A stretch of 64,000 nt of DNA from Echinometra lucunter (GCA_029962745.1 CM057162.1:13514026-13578025); one strand, 5' to 3'; counted from the stretch's first letter, positions 33,229 through 44,759 are shown. Translations and numbers: made by a program. The notes: generated by a model from the letters alone, not told the origin.

Positions 33229-33994
33229 CTTCTACATGAAAGTACCTTAGACATTGTATGGTTTTAATGTATAAAAGATACCAAGGAACATACTAGTTGT
33301 GAATTGATATGAAACATTTTGAAAATGGTTACCTATGTCAGTGTGAAATAATTTTCCAGTATTTAAATGAAGAAGCAATGATATGAAAGCCTCTGTCATT
33401 TAAAAGGATGTCCGTAAGATCCGTACACGAAAAAAGGCCTAAAAGTTGGGCCCAAAATTTTATTTACATGTGGTAGAAAAAAAGTTTGCTTGTGTTTTCA
33501 CTTCAACACAATTAAGAGCAGTTAGAGCATGACTCGTGTTGATTTTATGCTATGTACATGTGTTATGGTATGTAGTAGAAACACATCTTGTCTGTAGTCA
33601 GGAGGAGAAAAGTTGGCAGCAATAAGTGAAACTTTCAAAATATCAGGACAATTTTGGGGGGTTTTTCTGCTAGGTGTACGTGCATGTAAACCTTTGGGCT
33701 CAACTTTACATGTATATTTAAAACAAATGTTTGATATGTACACATATAATGTCTGATATGCTTTGTATCCCTGTGTATTTTTATTAGAATGAATCATTAC
33801 CACTGTCTTGATAATCAACCCTTTCAGTGCCTCCATGTTTACATTCAAAACTCACAAATACAATTTTGTGAGTTTGATACAAACATCATTCTGCGATAAT
33901 TGAATTTCAAAAATCATTTCAAGACTAAGAATAAGCTTTTCATAGTCTCGACATATTAGATGCAATATCAAAATCTAACATTTTAACCCTTCTA

Positions 33995-34830
33995 CAACTC
34001 TGACAAGGATAAGAAGGGTCAGTGTTGATGTTAACATATAAGTGTGTCATTATGAGAGAAAATGTATTTGAATGTTATTATAACAAAGGCAGTGGAGGAT
34101 TGTAAGTTGCTATTTCACAGACTTATTTTACTTTGAAAATTTAATTGAATATTATTATAACAGTATTGTTACTATCATAACTATGGAGGCCAAGTAATTA
34201 TTTGATTGACTTGTCATTTCAACCTCAGTGGAAATGAATTTTGTGACAGTAGAGATAGAAGTGTCATTGATAAGAATCTTGCTACATTTACAGGACCTGT
34301 CTGGTCTGGTATTTTATGTATTTGTACAGTCAAACTTCAGTGTATAGAACTTGTGCTCTTATAATACTCTGTTGTAAGAAGGCAACAATGGAATCATGAA
34401 CCCATTTAAAGCTTTTTATTTTTAAGACATATTTGATATGATATCAAAATTCATATGGTTTATTAACTTACTTACCACACTGAAAGGGATCAGAAGAATC
34501 AGTGAAATATTAACACAGAATTTTGTCATTACCAGAAGAAATGATTGTTATTATAACACAAAGGCAATGGAGGATTATTAGTTGCTATTTCACCAACTTC
34601 TCATTTGAATATTAGAATATAATTGAATATTATTATTAGAGCAGTTATTATTGTAACTATGGAGGATAAATAGTTATTTGATGGACTTCTGATATGAAGC
34701 TGAAAATGAATTTTGTAGAGATAATAAAAGTGTCATGGGTATATGTTACAGGTATGTCATTTATATATGTACAGTCAGACTTCAGTAATGCTCTAATAAT
34801 ACTTGTGTTGTATAAGAAGGTAATTTTGTT
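33995..34830 (+). repeat. Diverged tandem duplication, offset about 475 bp
   Basis: 'aaaggcagtggaggat' at 34,085 pairs with 'aaaggcaatggaggat' at 34,560. Both units continue with 'gttgctatttcac', 'attgaatattattat', 'aactatggagg', 'gtcatt' and 'gtacagtca.acttcagt', and end near 'gtaagaaggcaac' / 'ataagaaggtaat'. Old, non-coding. Confidence 0.7.
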
Positions 34831-35429
34831 GGTTTTACTTCTGTGTATTCTGTTATTTTTGCAGTTCTGATATAACAAGGATTGAATATAACATGATTGC
34901 CATGTTAACAAGGAGCTTGTAAGAATGAGTTTCAATTGTATTTGACTTTTGAAAGATGATTGGTGAAAGTCATGTTTAATGAGGATCAAAGGAAAGCTAG
35001 AAGATATAATGGAAACTTTGGCATGGAATTAGCTCTGGAATTAGTCTTCATAATGTGATCATAAGAATATAACGCTGTTCTTAGCACATCACCAACAAAG
35101 ATTTTAGTATGTGTATTGTTAACAAAACTAAACATCACTAATTTCTCAATAAAATTGGTCTTGTTTGTGTATAAATTTCAAGAACATTTTTACATGTACA
35201 TGCTGCATGTACAACAGTGTCAAAATGGTTGATAGTACTTCTAATGCTTGTGATATATTTTTCATAAAATTGGTTACCACAGTGTAACTACCGGTATACT
35301 GCACTGATCCCTCAATTTTATAATTTGAAATTTACATGTGTGTCTGTTGATAGCAACCAGAATTATTTGATACAAAATAAAAAACTTTATAACCTTCTTT
35401 GAATTGGTGATCTCTCGTTATATGTGCAG
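34831..35429. other. No gene seen
   Basis: AT-rich sequence after the 475-bp duplication; no repeat or coding signal recognised. Confidence 0.4.
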
Positions 35430-36760
35430 TCTAGGGAGAGAGACATGGAAGGATGATGGAAGAGAGATAGGCAGACACAGAGAGAAAGATAAATAGAAAG
35501 AGTGAGGGAGAGACAGCAAGAGAAACCAATGGGAAGAGAAAGGAAGATTAAAGCGGAGATATTTAGAAGATGTATCCATGTATATAGGCCTAGGTAGACA
35601 ATGTACAGAGAAAGATGAATAAAGAGAAAGAGGGAAAGAGGGAGAGAGAGAGAGACGCATACAAAGTTAGATAGATAGAACTTAATGCCCCCGGCACCCT
35701 TGGGGGTGGAGACATAAAAAATGAGGGAGAGACAGCAAGAGAAACCAATGGGAAGAGAAAGGAAGATATAAAGCGGAGATATTTAGAAGATGTATCCATG
35801 TATATAGGCCTAGGTAGACAATGTACAGAGAAAGATGAATAAAGAGAAAGAGGGAGAGAGAAGGGCAGCAAGAAAGGAATAGGAGCTAAAAGAGAGATTA
35901 AAGACATTGAAAAAAGTATGTGTATGTACATACAGGGCCTGAGTAGAAAAAGAGATGATTAAACAGAAAATTGATGAGAGGAGAAAAGGAAATTAATCTT
36001 ATATAGGAAAGGGGAAAAGAAAGAGATATTAAAATGAGAAAAACCACAGAAATTGCCAGATAGGGGATTCATGAGAGAAAGGATATAAAACATGAATACA
36101 GGGGTGGGGTGTAATAAGGGAAAGATATTTGAGGATGAATAAAGACTTTTAAGGGAAGAAAGAGTGGAGTATAATTAGACATGACAATGATGGACATGGG
36201 GATAGATGATGGAGATAGAATGAGAAGGAATTGAAATAATGCTGAAGAGAAGTAAAGATGGAGCATACTGTAAGGAAAGGGAGAGAGAGGAAGGCAAAAC
36301 AGATTCAACATTGAAGAAAGAGAGAAGGGAAGGGAAACAGATCTTACAATAAAGACAAAACAGGAGGGAAAAAAAAAAACTTGAGTTGACATGATAATAC
36401 TGGGTAGCCTATAGACATAGGAGTGATTAAAAGAATGAAAAGGAATGTAAAGAAAGATGAAGAGAGAGGAAAAGAAAGAGATGGAAGTATGTAAAAAGAA
36501 GGAGAAAGAGAGGGCGAGGGAAACAGAACTTACAATGAAGACAAAACGGGGGGGGGGGGAAGCATGAGTAAACATGATAATAGGTCAACTAATCATGTTA
36601 ATACAGAGAAGAATATAGAGGGTTTGGATATAGATGAGAAGGAATGAAGAGGACAAGAGAGAAAGAAATAAATTTTGGAGCATGTTATAGAAAGAGGGCG
36701 AATGAAAGAGAAAGAGAGAGAGAGGTGGAGGAAAAACAACGATGATTAAGGCACTACATT
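35430..36760 (+). repeat. 1.3-kb polypurine tract built from degenerate tandem units
   Basis: The plus strand is overwhelmingly A and G (gagaga/gaaag/ggaag words). Inside is a clear duplication, with 'agacagcaagagaaaccaat' at 35,511 and 35,730 (offset 219). A weaker one has 'acttacaatgaagacaaaac' near 36,527 against 'tcttacaataaagacaaaac' near 36,343. Minus-strand frames of Ser/Leu/Phe/Pro (one of 168 codons) come from this composition and are not genes. Confidence 0.8.
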
Positions 36761-37194
36761 CAGACGGATCGAGGGGAGACAAAAATGGATAAATGGAAGG
36801 GAATGAGGAAATAAACAGCGCCACCTCTTGGGCTGAGTCGCAGGAAAAAATAAAGAAGGACACCCAATTTCATTTTCAACCCTATAAATACACACATAAA
36901 ATAAGAAGCATTTAAAAATGATGTACTCCCGCTTTCTTGTGTCCATTCAGTGAAAAGGATATGCTTTGGTCGGGTCATGATTAAGAATGTATATCCCCAT
37001 TTTTATGGGAAAATATTCCCAATTTTTTTTATACCACTTTCCAAATCTGAGTATCCAAAGGAAATACATTTGTTTTCTATATTAAAAAGTGTTGTCAGGC
37101 CTATTCTCTTTTTTTTTTTTTTTTTTTTTTTTTGGGGGGGGGGGGGGTCTCCTTCTGTTTGTAAGGAAACATGTTTATAATCATCAAGACTAGG
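36761..37194. other. No gene; long T-run/G-run junction
   Basis: Ends with about 25 T followed by about 14 G (37,109-37,147). The only frames across it are low-complexity. Confidence 0.6.
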
Positions 37195-38608
37195 TTAACC
37201 CACTGGCTACTAAAACCGGTTTGTCTCTGTATTAAAGAAAATCCTCAAGTCGAGTCGTTTTTAAATCAAAGCTAAAAAATGAATAATACAGAAGATCAAA
37301 GACAATTTGAACAAATCGGACACGGAAGTAGAAAGTTATTCTTATATGAAATCATCTGTTCTAACACTATCATAGCGATAGCTAATGGTCATACAATTTT
37401 TCGATAACTATGTTCCGAAAAATATGTTTTGTACGCAGTTTCCCAAATTAGTTATTATCATGAAGAACAAAATGATTTCATTGTCATTATCCCAAATGAA
37501 GTAAAAAAAATTTTAAAAGTCTTAGGCCTACATCTTTTTTTTTTTATTTCGCTTTAAAAAAAGGTGGTGCAAAATTAAGCAAAATGAGAATATTCAATTA
37601 TGTATGGACAAAAGATATTCAGAGTTGTGCAAAGAAGATGTCATCAATAGCTACGGTCAGATCAGATTCCACGTTCTCTGTCACTATTGTCTTCTCTGAT
37701 CTTTCATCCTCTTTTATCACTCTATCCTTCATCTTCTTCTTCGTCATCTTGGAGGAAATCTTTCCATTTCTTCGGTCTCTCTTTCTCTCCATGTCTGTTT
37801 CTTCTATCTTGTAGTCAGTCTTTCAATCCCAGTGAAAGACCTCTAGCTTGGCAAGCCATATACCTATCAGGGACTCCCGCATCGTCGGACGCATGAGGCG
37901 GTCAGCTTCCTCCAGCTTTATCTATCTTTGGTCAGTTCATCAAGTAGTGATTAAAAAAAAAGATCGAAAAGTTAATGTGATCATAACTTTCTAATTCGTT
38001 TCCGATTTCGTTAAAGTTTCGCTGATCTGTTCTTATTCACTCTTACCTTTGATTTGAAAACTGCTTGGGGTCACTGGCGTACTGGAAGAGGGGCTTAGGG
38101 GCATAAATTTCAACCATGGTTTATTTTCAATATTATATAAGTGTTATCACACGAATTTCATTACTTCTCTCTAGACTCCCTTTTTACCTTTAAGTAACGC
38201 ATTCACAATTTCCCAAATAGCATGCATAGCAAGGCAGAAAACACGCATAATATCAATACTAATGTGTTTTATGATATAACACTTGGTTTTTTATCTGTTT
38301 ATCTGACAATGGATTCAAACTTTGATAATGAATATTATTTACCAAAACTAGACACGGGCTTTAAGTTTGCAGTCCCAAATAGTGTTCTTTTACAGAGTTG
38401 CCAACCATCAATACTGCAAAAAAACTCCTCTACCATGGGAGTACACTTGCGTAGCCGGGGGGGGGGGGGGGGGGCATTGGGGCGGTCACCCCTCCAAAAC
38501 ACACCAACAAAAAAGAAAGAAAAAGTAGAAGGAAAAAAAGCAGAAGCGAGAAAAGAAAAAAGGTAAGAGAACGTAAGAAGAGCGGGAGTAGACAAGGAAC
38601 AATTCAAA

Positions 38609-38775
38609 GAAACGTCGGAGCTTCCACGCTTCGCGCGGGAGGGGGAAAACTCCCCCCTCCCTGCACCCCCCCCCCCCCCCCCCTAGGGAGCGCGCGAAGC
38701 GCGCTCAGTAAGTGATTCACACGCTTCGCTCGCTCACAACCGCCCCACCAAAATGAAATCCTAGCTACGCCACTG
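38609..38775. repeat. GC-rich palindromic module, copy 1
   Basis: Starts 'aaacgtcggagcttc', has C- and G-runs, the inverted repeat GAGCGCGC-GAA-GCGCGCTC (38,688-38,706) and 'agtgattcacacgcttcgctcgctcac', and ends near 'ctagctacgccactg'. The module matches 39,039-39,185. The end 'tacgccactg' is a common terminus of echinoderm MITEs (from general knowledge). Confidence 0.65.
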
Positions 38776-39038
38776 TGGGAGTGAAACCTTGGTACCCCAC
38801 CGCATCACACCCTCTCCATGCTCGTCCTTTTTATTTCATAGTGTCTTTGTCTGTATTATTATCATAAGTAATAAAGTATTTTGTGTAACGCTGGTATTTG
38901 TTTGAAACTTAAGAAGATTATTTGGGCTGCATGTTTTCATAATCATGTTTCCAAGTTCATGAAAAAATATCCTTTTCCGGTCGGTAGATATTCATGACAC
39001 GTTTATCCATAACAGTACATGTCATCAGACATGTCATC

Positions 39039-39185
39039 AAACGTCGGAGCTTCTGCGCTTCGCGCGGGAGGGGGGAAACTCCCCCTCCCTGCACCCTCCC
39101 TCCTAGGGAGCGCGCTTCGCGCGCTCATTAAGTGATTCACACACTTCGCGTGCTCACTACCGCCCCACTAAAATGAAATCCTTTT
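39039..39185. repeat. GC-rich palindromic module, copy 2
   Basis: Offset about 429 bp from copy 1, with the same order of words but the hairpin loop reversed: GAGCGCGC-TTC-GCGCGCTC (39,108-39,126). It is followed by 'aaaatgaaatcct', as in copy 1, but lacks the 'ctagctacgccactg' end immediately after. A 'tacgccactgt' end appears at 39,367. Confidence 0.65.
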
Positions 39186-39789
39186 GTTGGAAATGAGAGA
39201 AAATAAAAATTGAACTGAACTTAATTTGGAATTTAAGTCGAAAAAATGAAAAAGCTCCGTATCGTGAAGGGGGGGGGGGGGTACCCCGGCTCGGTCGCTG
39301 CACTCTCTCAGGGTTGGTCACTTCGCTCCTCACAAAGATTGAGCCCCCCAAATATTTTGGCTCATTACGCCACTGTTTGGGGTGTTCAGTTTCCTTTAAA
39401 CCTATCATATGGGAATAGAAGAATTCAGTAGTCAACGAGTTAAAAATGGTTAAATAAATCGAATGATTAAGTATCTAACTTGATTGATTTGATTAGATTA
39501 TTTTTTCTTCTGTATTCATTTTAGCACAAAATTTTGGTAACATATTTACAAAAAGTACTCTTTTGAAAATAAATCATAAATAAACAAGTATTAATTTTGT
39601 AATAATCATTTTCAAAAACGAGAAATCATTTGCGGAAGAATCTGCTTGAAAATAGTTAATATGGTAACCCAAATAAATATTATGAAATTGATAAACATGT
39701 TAAATCAGCAGAATGGATGAAAATAATTGAAATCCTAAATCAAAAGGATAGTGACATTCTGTCATGATTATTCAGCTTCAAAAATATAG

Positions 39790-39801
39790 TCGGGAAAATT
39801 A

Positions 39802-39842
<41 letters not shown>

Positions 39843-39968
39843 AGGGAGAGGGAGAGAGATGGAGAGAGAGGAGGAGAGAGAGGGTGGATTGCTGTTAGAG
39901 AAAGGGTAAGAGGGAAACGGGGAAGGGAGAGATTGAGATTGAGAGAGAGAGAATGAGAGAGAGAGTCG
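39790..39968 (+). repeat. (GA)n-rich microsatellite
   Basis: Nearly pure GA/GGA sequence with an embedded G-run at 39,833. Simple repeat, no coding sense. Confidence 0.9.
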
Positions 39969-40160
39969 GGGTTTCAGGGGACAGATGATCCCAGTTATTC
40001 AGGATGGAAAAATCATAAACTCATACAATATGCAGCCAGCAGACTACACAAACCTTTTTTTTTTTTAATTTTATTATTTTATTTAATTTTATTTATTTTT
40101 TTTTTTGGGGGGGGGATCATTTTTTGAAAAGAAATCAAGAGGTGAAAGAAAAGAAGAAGC

Positions 40161-40220
40161 GGGGAATCCCCGGCCAAGACACTCCGAGGATTTCAATAGA
40201 TTCAACCGCGGGGATTCCCC
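40161..40220. promoter_or_regulatory. Two inverted NF-kB-like sites
   Basis: GGGGAATCCCC at 40,161-40,171 and GGGGATTCCCC at 40,210-40,220 are exact reverse complements, 49 bp apart. Each fits the kB consensus GGGRNWYYCC. They lie about 160 bp before the TATA box below. An alternative reading is an inverted repeat of a mobile element, since the arms extend to about 14 bp. Confidence 0.4.
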
Positions 40221-40380
40221 GTTACATCATCTTGGTTTCTTTTTTTGGTATCTGTGGCACAGACTCCAATGCATGCATAATGCCATAATGCTGCATGCTC
40301 GTGCATATTGCAATGGGCGCGGCGCGCGGATCACGCCATATAGCTTTGTGTACGCGCAGATAAGCTATAACTAGTGTACG

Positions 40381-40538
40381 TATATATAGCGCGTAGGAAA
40401 CGTTTGGTCGCCATTTTATTGTACAGAAACCAGAGTTAACGCTAAGATTAGGGACTTATCATGCTGATATCTACATGTAAATCTCACCTCAGGCTCAAGG
40501 CCTGATTGAAAAGGAGCAGGGATCTCAGGAGATATAAG
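40381..40538 (+). promoter_or_regulatory. Possible core promoter and first non-coding exon
   Basis: TATATATA (40,381-40,388) is followed 21 bp later by CGCCATTTTA (40,409), the reverse of the YY1 motif, at the position where a start site would fall. The downstream stretch ends at a plausible donor (ataag|gtaggc, 40,539). A matching acceptor (attttaacag) ends at 42,980, before the exon that holds the ATG at 43,042, so the two could be one gene with a 2.4-kb first intron. The gene link is inference from order and splice motifs. Confidence 0.35.
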
Positions 40539-40539
40539 G

Positions 40540-41875
40540 TAGGCCTAATTGAAGCCTTTCAACAAACAGTCATAAGGCTAAACTAAAGACATTTGTCGAC
40601 GGATTGTGATTGTGATTTCTCATGATTCTCTGATTCTTTGTGATTGTTGGCGTAGATCCACATCTACTTTCTGTCATTGGCCGAAAAATTTAGTTTAACC
40701 TTTGGAAAGTTGCCACTTGGCCTCTTCACATAAAAACCAAACTTTTATAAAAGAAAAATATCATATTCTGGATCGCAGAAAAAAAAATTTGCATCATATT
40801 TTGCTTAATATGGAATTTTAAAAATGCTTTCTCTCGACTCAAGTTTCAATTTCATGACTTGCAGTGCAAAATGATGGTTGAAAGTTGGGTGTATAGTCAA
40901 CAGATTCTGACTGCTTCACTCGTTAATCACTTCCTGCCCAGACATGCTGGAAACAGTGGGGGGGGGGGGGGGGGGGGGGGGGGAGGAAATTAACATCCCA
41001 GGGTGCAGGCTCACATTTTTAGGGGCTCATGAATTTTCACCCCTAGGCCTAATATAAAACACATGCTCACCCACCTGCTCACAGAACACAGATGCACCTT
41101 TACACTCCATACTACACTGTACTACTCAAAATATCACGCAAAGCATGCTTCCTTGGGGGGAGGAGTTTCCCTCTCCCGTGCAAAGCTCAGAAAATTAAGT
41201 TTTCGCATTTCTTTGCTCCTTTTCTTCCAATAGATTATATTAAGCCCTTTTCAATCTTTTGTGAAAATTTGACAATTGTGTTTGGTTGAAAGTTGAGGCA
41301 CATTTAAGTATTGCCGTACGTAGCGGGGGGTAGGAGGGAGGTTCCCCCCCAAAAAAAAATTTTGAAAACTTACTTTTTCTTCTTGAAAATTTTCACAGAA
41401 TCCACGAAAAGTGTGCACCGAATCCTTCAATCTCACTTTAAAAAATGCAAAAGCGTCCTCATGACCAGCTCAGTCGCTTCGCTCCCTCTCTTTCAAGCTT
41501 CTTCGAAGATTTTTACGCGTCTTGCCCTTCAAGGAGAAAATTTCTGCGTACAGCCCTGCAATTAAGTGACATGTATACAAAATATCACTGGGCAAAAAAT
41601 ATGGTCAAACAATTTGGCTTTGATAAGGTACTGGTTTCCAAAGCAACAAAAGCCTCCAACAAGAAGAAAGGGTATTAAATATGAGCTCCTGATCCTCCAA
41701 CACAAAGTGAAGATTTAACATTTCTTTATCATCGTTCCTTGTCTGCTTCTCTTATGGATGATATTCTCTCACCTTTTTCTATTTTTTTTTTTTTTTTTTT
41801 TTGGGGGGAGGGGGCAAAAATGCACTTTGCTACCCACTTTTTTGTTTGGGGGGGGGGGGGTGACCACCCCTCCTC

Positions 41876-41922
<47 letters not shown>

Positions 41923-42980
41923 AAAGTCAGGGTTTTAGTACTATAGTACTATTCACTTAGGGGCACAGTCCTGATGAAGTGAATGGTACTATTGGAGGCA
42001 CTAGTCCCATAGTTTTAACCAGAACTTGAAAAATGGCAAAGTGAATTTGTTTTTATTTAAGATCTATGTTTATTTACATGTATTTTGTTTTCTTATATTT
42101 TCTGCATGTAATTGTTGTTTGATGTTTGTATTCATATTCAATTTTAATTTTTTTTTTTTCAATTGATTGTGGCTCCATTGAAAATTAGATAAGTAGCTGA
42201 ACCGGGCTTTTACGGTGTTTAAGTAAATCAGTCAAATGAAATAAAATTTTTAAATTTCATACAAGTTTATGTCTTATCGAAAGCTCCATGGCACTAAAAA
42301 CGGTATACGGATGAACTGCAAATGATCAGAAATTGAGAAACGCAGTAGCCATGACACCGTGAGAGTTGCCCTTGGTGCGCACTTGACAAGGAAAAAAAAA
42401 ATAAAAATTTTCAGGGTTACTATTTAAGCCCACCGGCCCGAATTTTCTACATTGTATTACAGTTAACATTAGACACTGAGAATTTCAGGGGCTCATTTTT
42501 TTGTTTTTGGTTTTCCAGGGCTCTTTTTGGCATTTTGGAGACAAATTCGCCCTGAGACCTCGTGTATTTTTTTCCCCTTGCACTTGAGCTGTCGTATGCC
42601 CATTTCATTTTGGGCATAGATTTTGTGTATTGTGACATTTCACAAATACCTGTAGTTTTACTACCTGGAAAATGTCATTATAAAAAGGGATATTATTTTC
42701 CAAATAGTATGACATGCAGATGACATTCTGTAATACTTGAAAATACTATGATCACTAAAGGATTGATATCTTCTCCAAAATATTATACACTACTGTATAT
42801 ACAGTGTATATCCCCAATTTTAGTGAATAACTTTATGAGCAGGGGTAAATCAAGGAAATCAGATAAACCTTGAAATCTTCATTCCTTGGTAGGCTATATT
42901 CATTACAATGATCTGCTGATATGACCTTTTTAAAATGTGATGTTTTTATTCTCACTGAATTTTTTTTTCTATTTTAACAG
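40540..42980. other. Intron-like interval with extreme homopolymers
   Basis: No convincing gene. It holds G26 at 40,958-40,983, two related gold-standard MITE-like scraps ('ggggggaggagtttcccctc' type at about 41,154 and 41,323), a T-run then G-run at 41,783, G13 at 41,848 and C45 at 41,877-41,921. Frames here that encode runs of Pro, Phe or Gly are artefacts. Confidence 0.5.
41783..41921. repeat. Homopolymer cluster T20, G13, C45
   Basis: Within 140 bp lie a T-run followed by G-rich sequence, a G13 run (41,848-41,860) and an uninterrupted C45 run (41,877-41,921), the longest homopolymer in the window. Exact lengths in an assembly are unreliable. Confidence 0.85.
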
Positions 42981-44133
42981 CTACTATATGGGCAGGTCTG
43001 GTGTGATTTAAAGTAAAGCAGCCTAAGCCTCAGCTTCCATCATGCCTGTCTCTCTTACTGAATGGCGGGTCAGGATTGGGAGATTCATCCAAAACCCTCT
43101 AGATATTAACAAGCAGGAAATGATCCAAAGATTCCTGGAGCGATGGAAAGCTAAAAAGGAAAAGACACCAGCTGCTCAAGATCAAACACCTTGCCAGTCA
43201 GCAAAGGAAGAAAAGCCAAAGATGGTAGCAAGTCCACCATCTACTCAGGATCAAACACCATGCCAGTCAGCACAGGAAGACAACCTAAAGACAACAGCCA
43301 GCCCATCATCTATCCAAGACCAAGTGCTGAGTGAATCAGCAAAGGAAGAAAACCCAAAGAGGGAAGCAAGTCCACCATCTACTCAAGATCAAACGCTGTG
43401 CCAATCAGCAAAGAAAGACAAGCTAAAGACAGCAGCCAGTCCACCGTCTCCTCAAGACCAAACACTGTGCCAATCAGGAAAGAAGAACAAGCTAAAGACA
43501 GCAGTTATTCCACCAACTTCTCAAGACCAAACACTGTCCCAATCAGTAAAGGAAGACAACCTAAAGACAGCAGCCCATCCACCATCTTCTCAAGACCAAG
43601 CACCATGCCAGTCAGTACAGGAAGACAAGCAAAAGACAGCAGCCAGTCCATCATCTATCCAAGACCAAGTGCTGGGTGAATCAGCAAAGGAAGCAAGCCC
43701 ACCATCTACTCAAGACCAAGCACCATGCATATCATCAAAAGAAGAAAAGCCAAAGTTGGCAACCAGTACACCAGGTACTCAAGACCAAACTCAGTGGAAA
43801 TCAGCAAAGGAAGAAGAGTCAAAATCAACATCCAGTCCACCAGCTACTCAAGATCAAACACCTTGCCAGTCAGTGAAGAAAGGAAAGCCAAAGATGGCAG
43901 CCTGTCAACCATCCACCCAAGCACTATGTACACCCAGCTGTACTCCTCAGACCATTCTGCTACTATCATCTGCTGACACAGGTACTGTTGTCATGTCCCC
44001 TATTACTCAAGTCCTTCTGATGCTTCTGACTTTGATGACGACGTATTTTCAATGGTGTAGGAAAAAGTGTTCTTCTTTAACCTTTGGCCAAGCTGACAGC
44101 CAAGCGGAGACAGCGCAGCCTCTGAAGACTAAG
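42981..44133 (+). CDS. Protein with eleven 23-residue tandem repeats and a membrane-like segment
   Basis: An exon with acceptor 'tctattttaacag' at 42,980, 61 bp of leader and ATG 43,042. Residues 1-45 are non-repetitive (SLTEWRVRIGRF, then a helix ending RFLERWKAKKEK). Residues 46-292 are eleven copies of QDQT(P/L)CQSxKEEKxKxxASPPST, ten of 23 residues and one of 17 (the eighth, an in-frame loss of six). Then comes a tail with a hydrophobic stretch at about 319-339 (ITQVLLMLLTLMTTYFQW) followed by RKKC, a single-pass membrane candidate with a basic cytoplasmic flank. The frame runs on to 44,313, but from 44,174 it lies in a hAT-like remnant, so an exon end at the donor after 44,133 (ctaag|gtt) is more likely. 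I do not recognise the family. The repeats are hydrophilic, probably disordered, and one conserved Cys per repeat is notable. Confidence 0.6.
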
Positions 44134-44759
44134 GTTAGACAAGTCAAACAAGTATGTTTTAACACTAATATACAGGCCTCGAATTTCATAAAATTTGGGT
44201 CGAGGCCACTTTTTTTATGGGCACAAATCCACTCAAAGGGGCACAAGTATACCTCAAGGGGCACTAAGGCCAAAGTGGAAACTGCAAAAACCCACCTCGC
44301 ACCATTTTCATAGTACGCTGTCATTCGCATAATTTCATGTATTTCTTGCTGGATCAATGTCAGTGATCACAAAGCATGTGGATTACACAGTGCACAAAGT
44401 GAACTCCCTAGAGGGGAGGGTGCGGGGAGGGGGGAGCTCTTGTGTTCATGTCATTGTTCCTTGTTTCCTCTCACTCTTCCTGTGCCTTTTCTTTTACCTT
44501 TTTCTTTTCTCATGCAAACACTTTTTTTATTTTTCTAGGGGAGGGGTGACTGCCCCCACCACCTCGGCTCTGGCTTCACAGGTGTTGTGCTCTAGATGTG
44601 AAAAATTCTTTTTCAGTGTGAGAAGATTATTACCGGTAGATAAGATGCTGTACTTTGTTTACAACCTAACAACATGGAATGTTTATTATTTTATGATTTT
44701 TTGGTCCTTCATTCCAGGTACCAGGTAGCTGTGTTAGTTTGCAAAGCAAGGCTACAATA

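Larger units (their letters stand above)
37195..39443. mobile_element. Possible TTAA-bounded element, 2.24 kb
   Basis: TTAA at 37,195 opens TTAACCCACTGGCTACTAAA; TTAA at 39,440-39,443 read inward gives TTAACTCGTTGACTACTGAA. The shared pattern TTAAC.C..TG.CTACT.AA is convincing for inverted termini of a piggyBac-like type. The interior carries no transposase frame but has two copies of a GC-rich palindromic module (38,609 and 39,039). It could be a composite of smaller insertions whose ends happen to match. Confidence 0.4.

Noticed and set aside
36069..36575. 168-codon Ser/Phe/Leu-rich minus-strand frame
   Set aside because: Product of polypurine/polypyrimidine composition; no conserved motif, no splice signals.
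41739..41960. Proline-run frames
   Set aside because: Read-through of the C45 homopolymer.
43398..43976. Alternative frames of 66-93 codons in the 69-bp repeat array (possible dual coding)
   Set aside because: A repeat unit that is a multiple of three keeps any stop-free frame open throughout; there is no independent evidence for translation.
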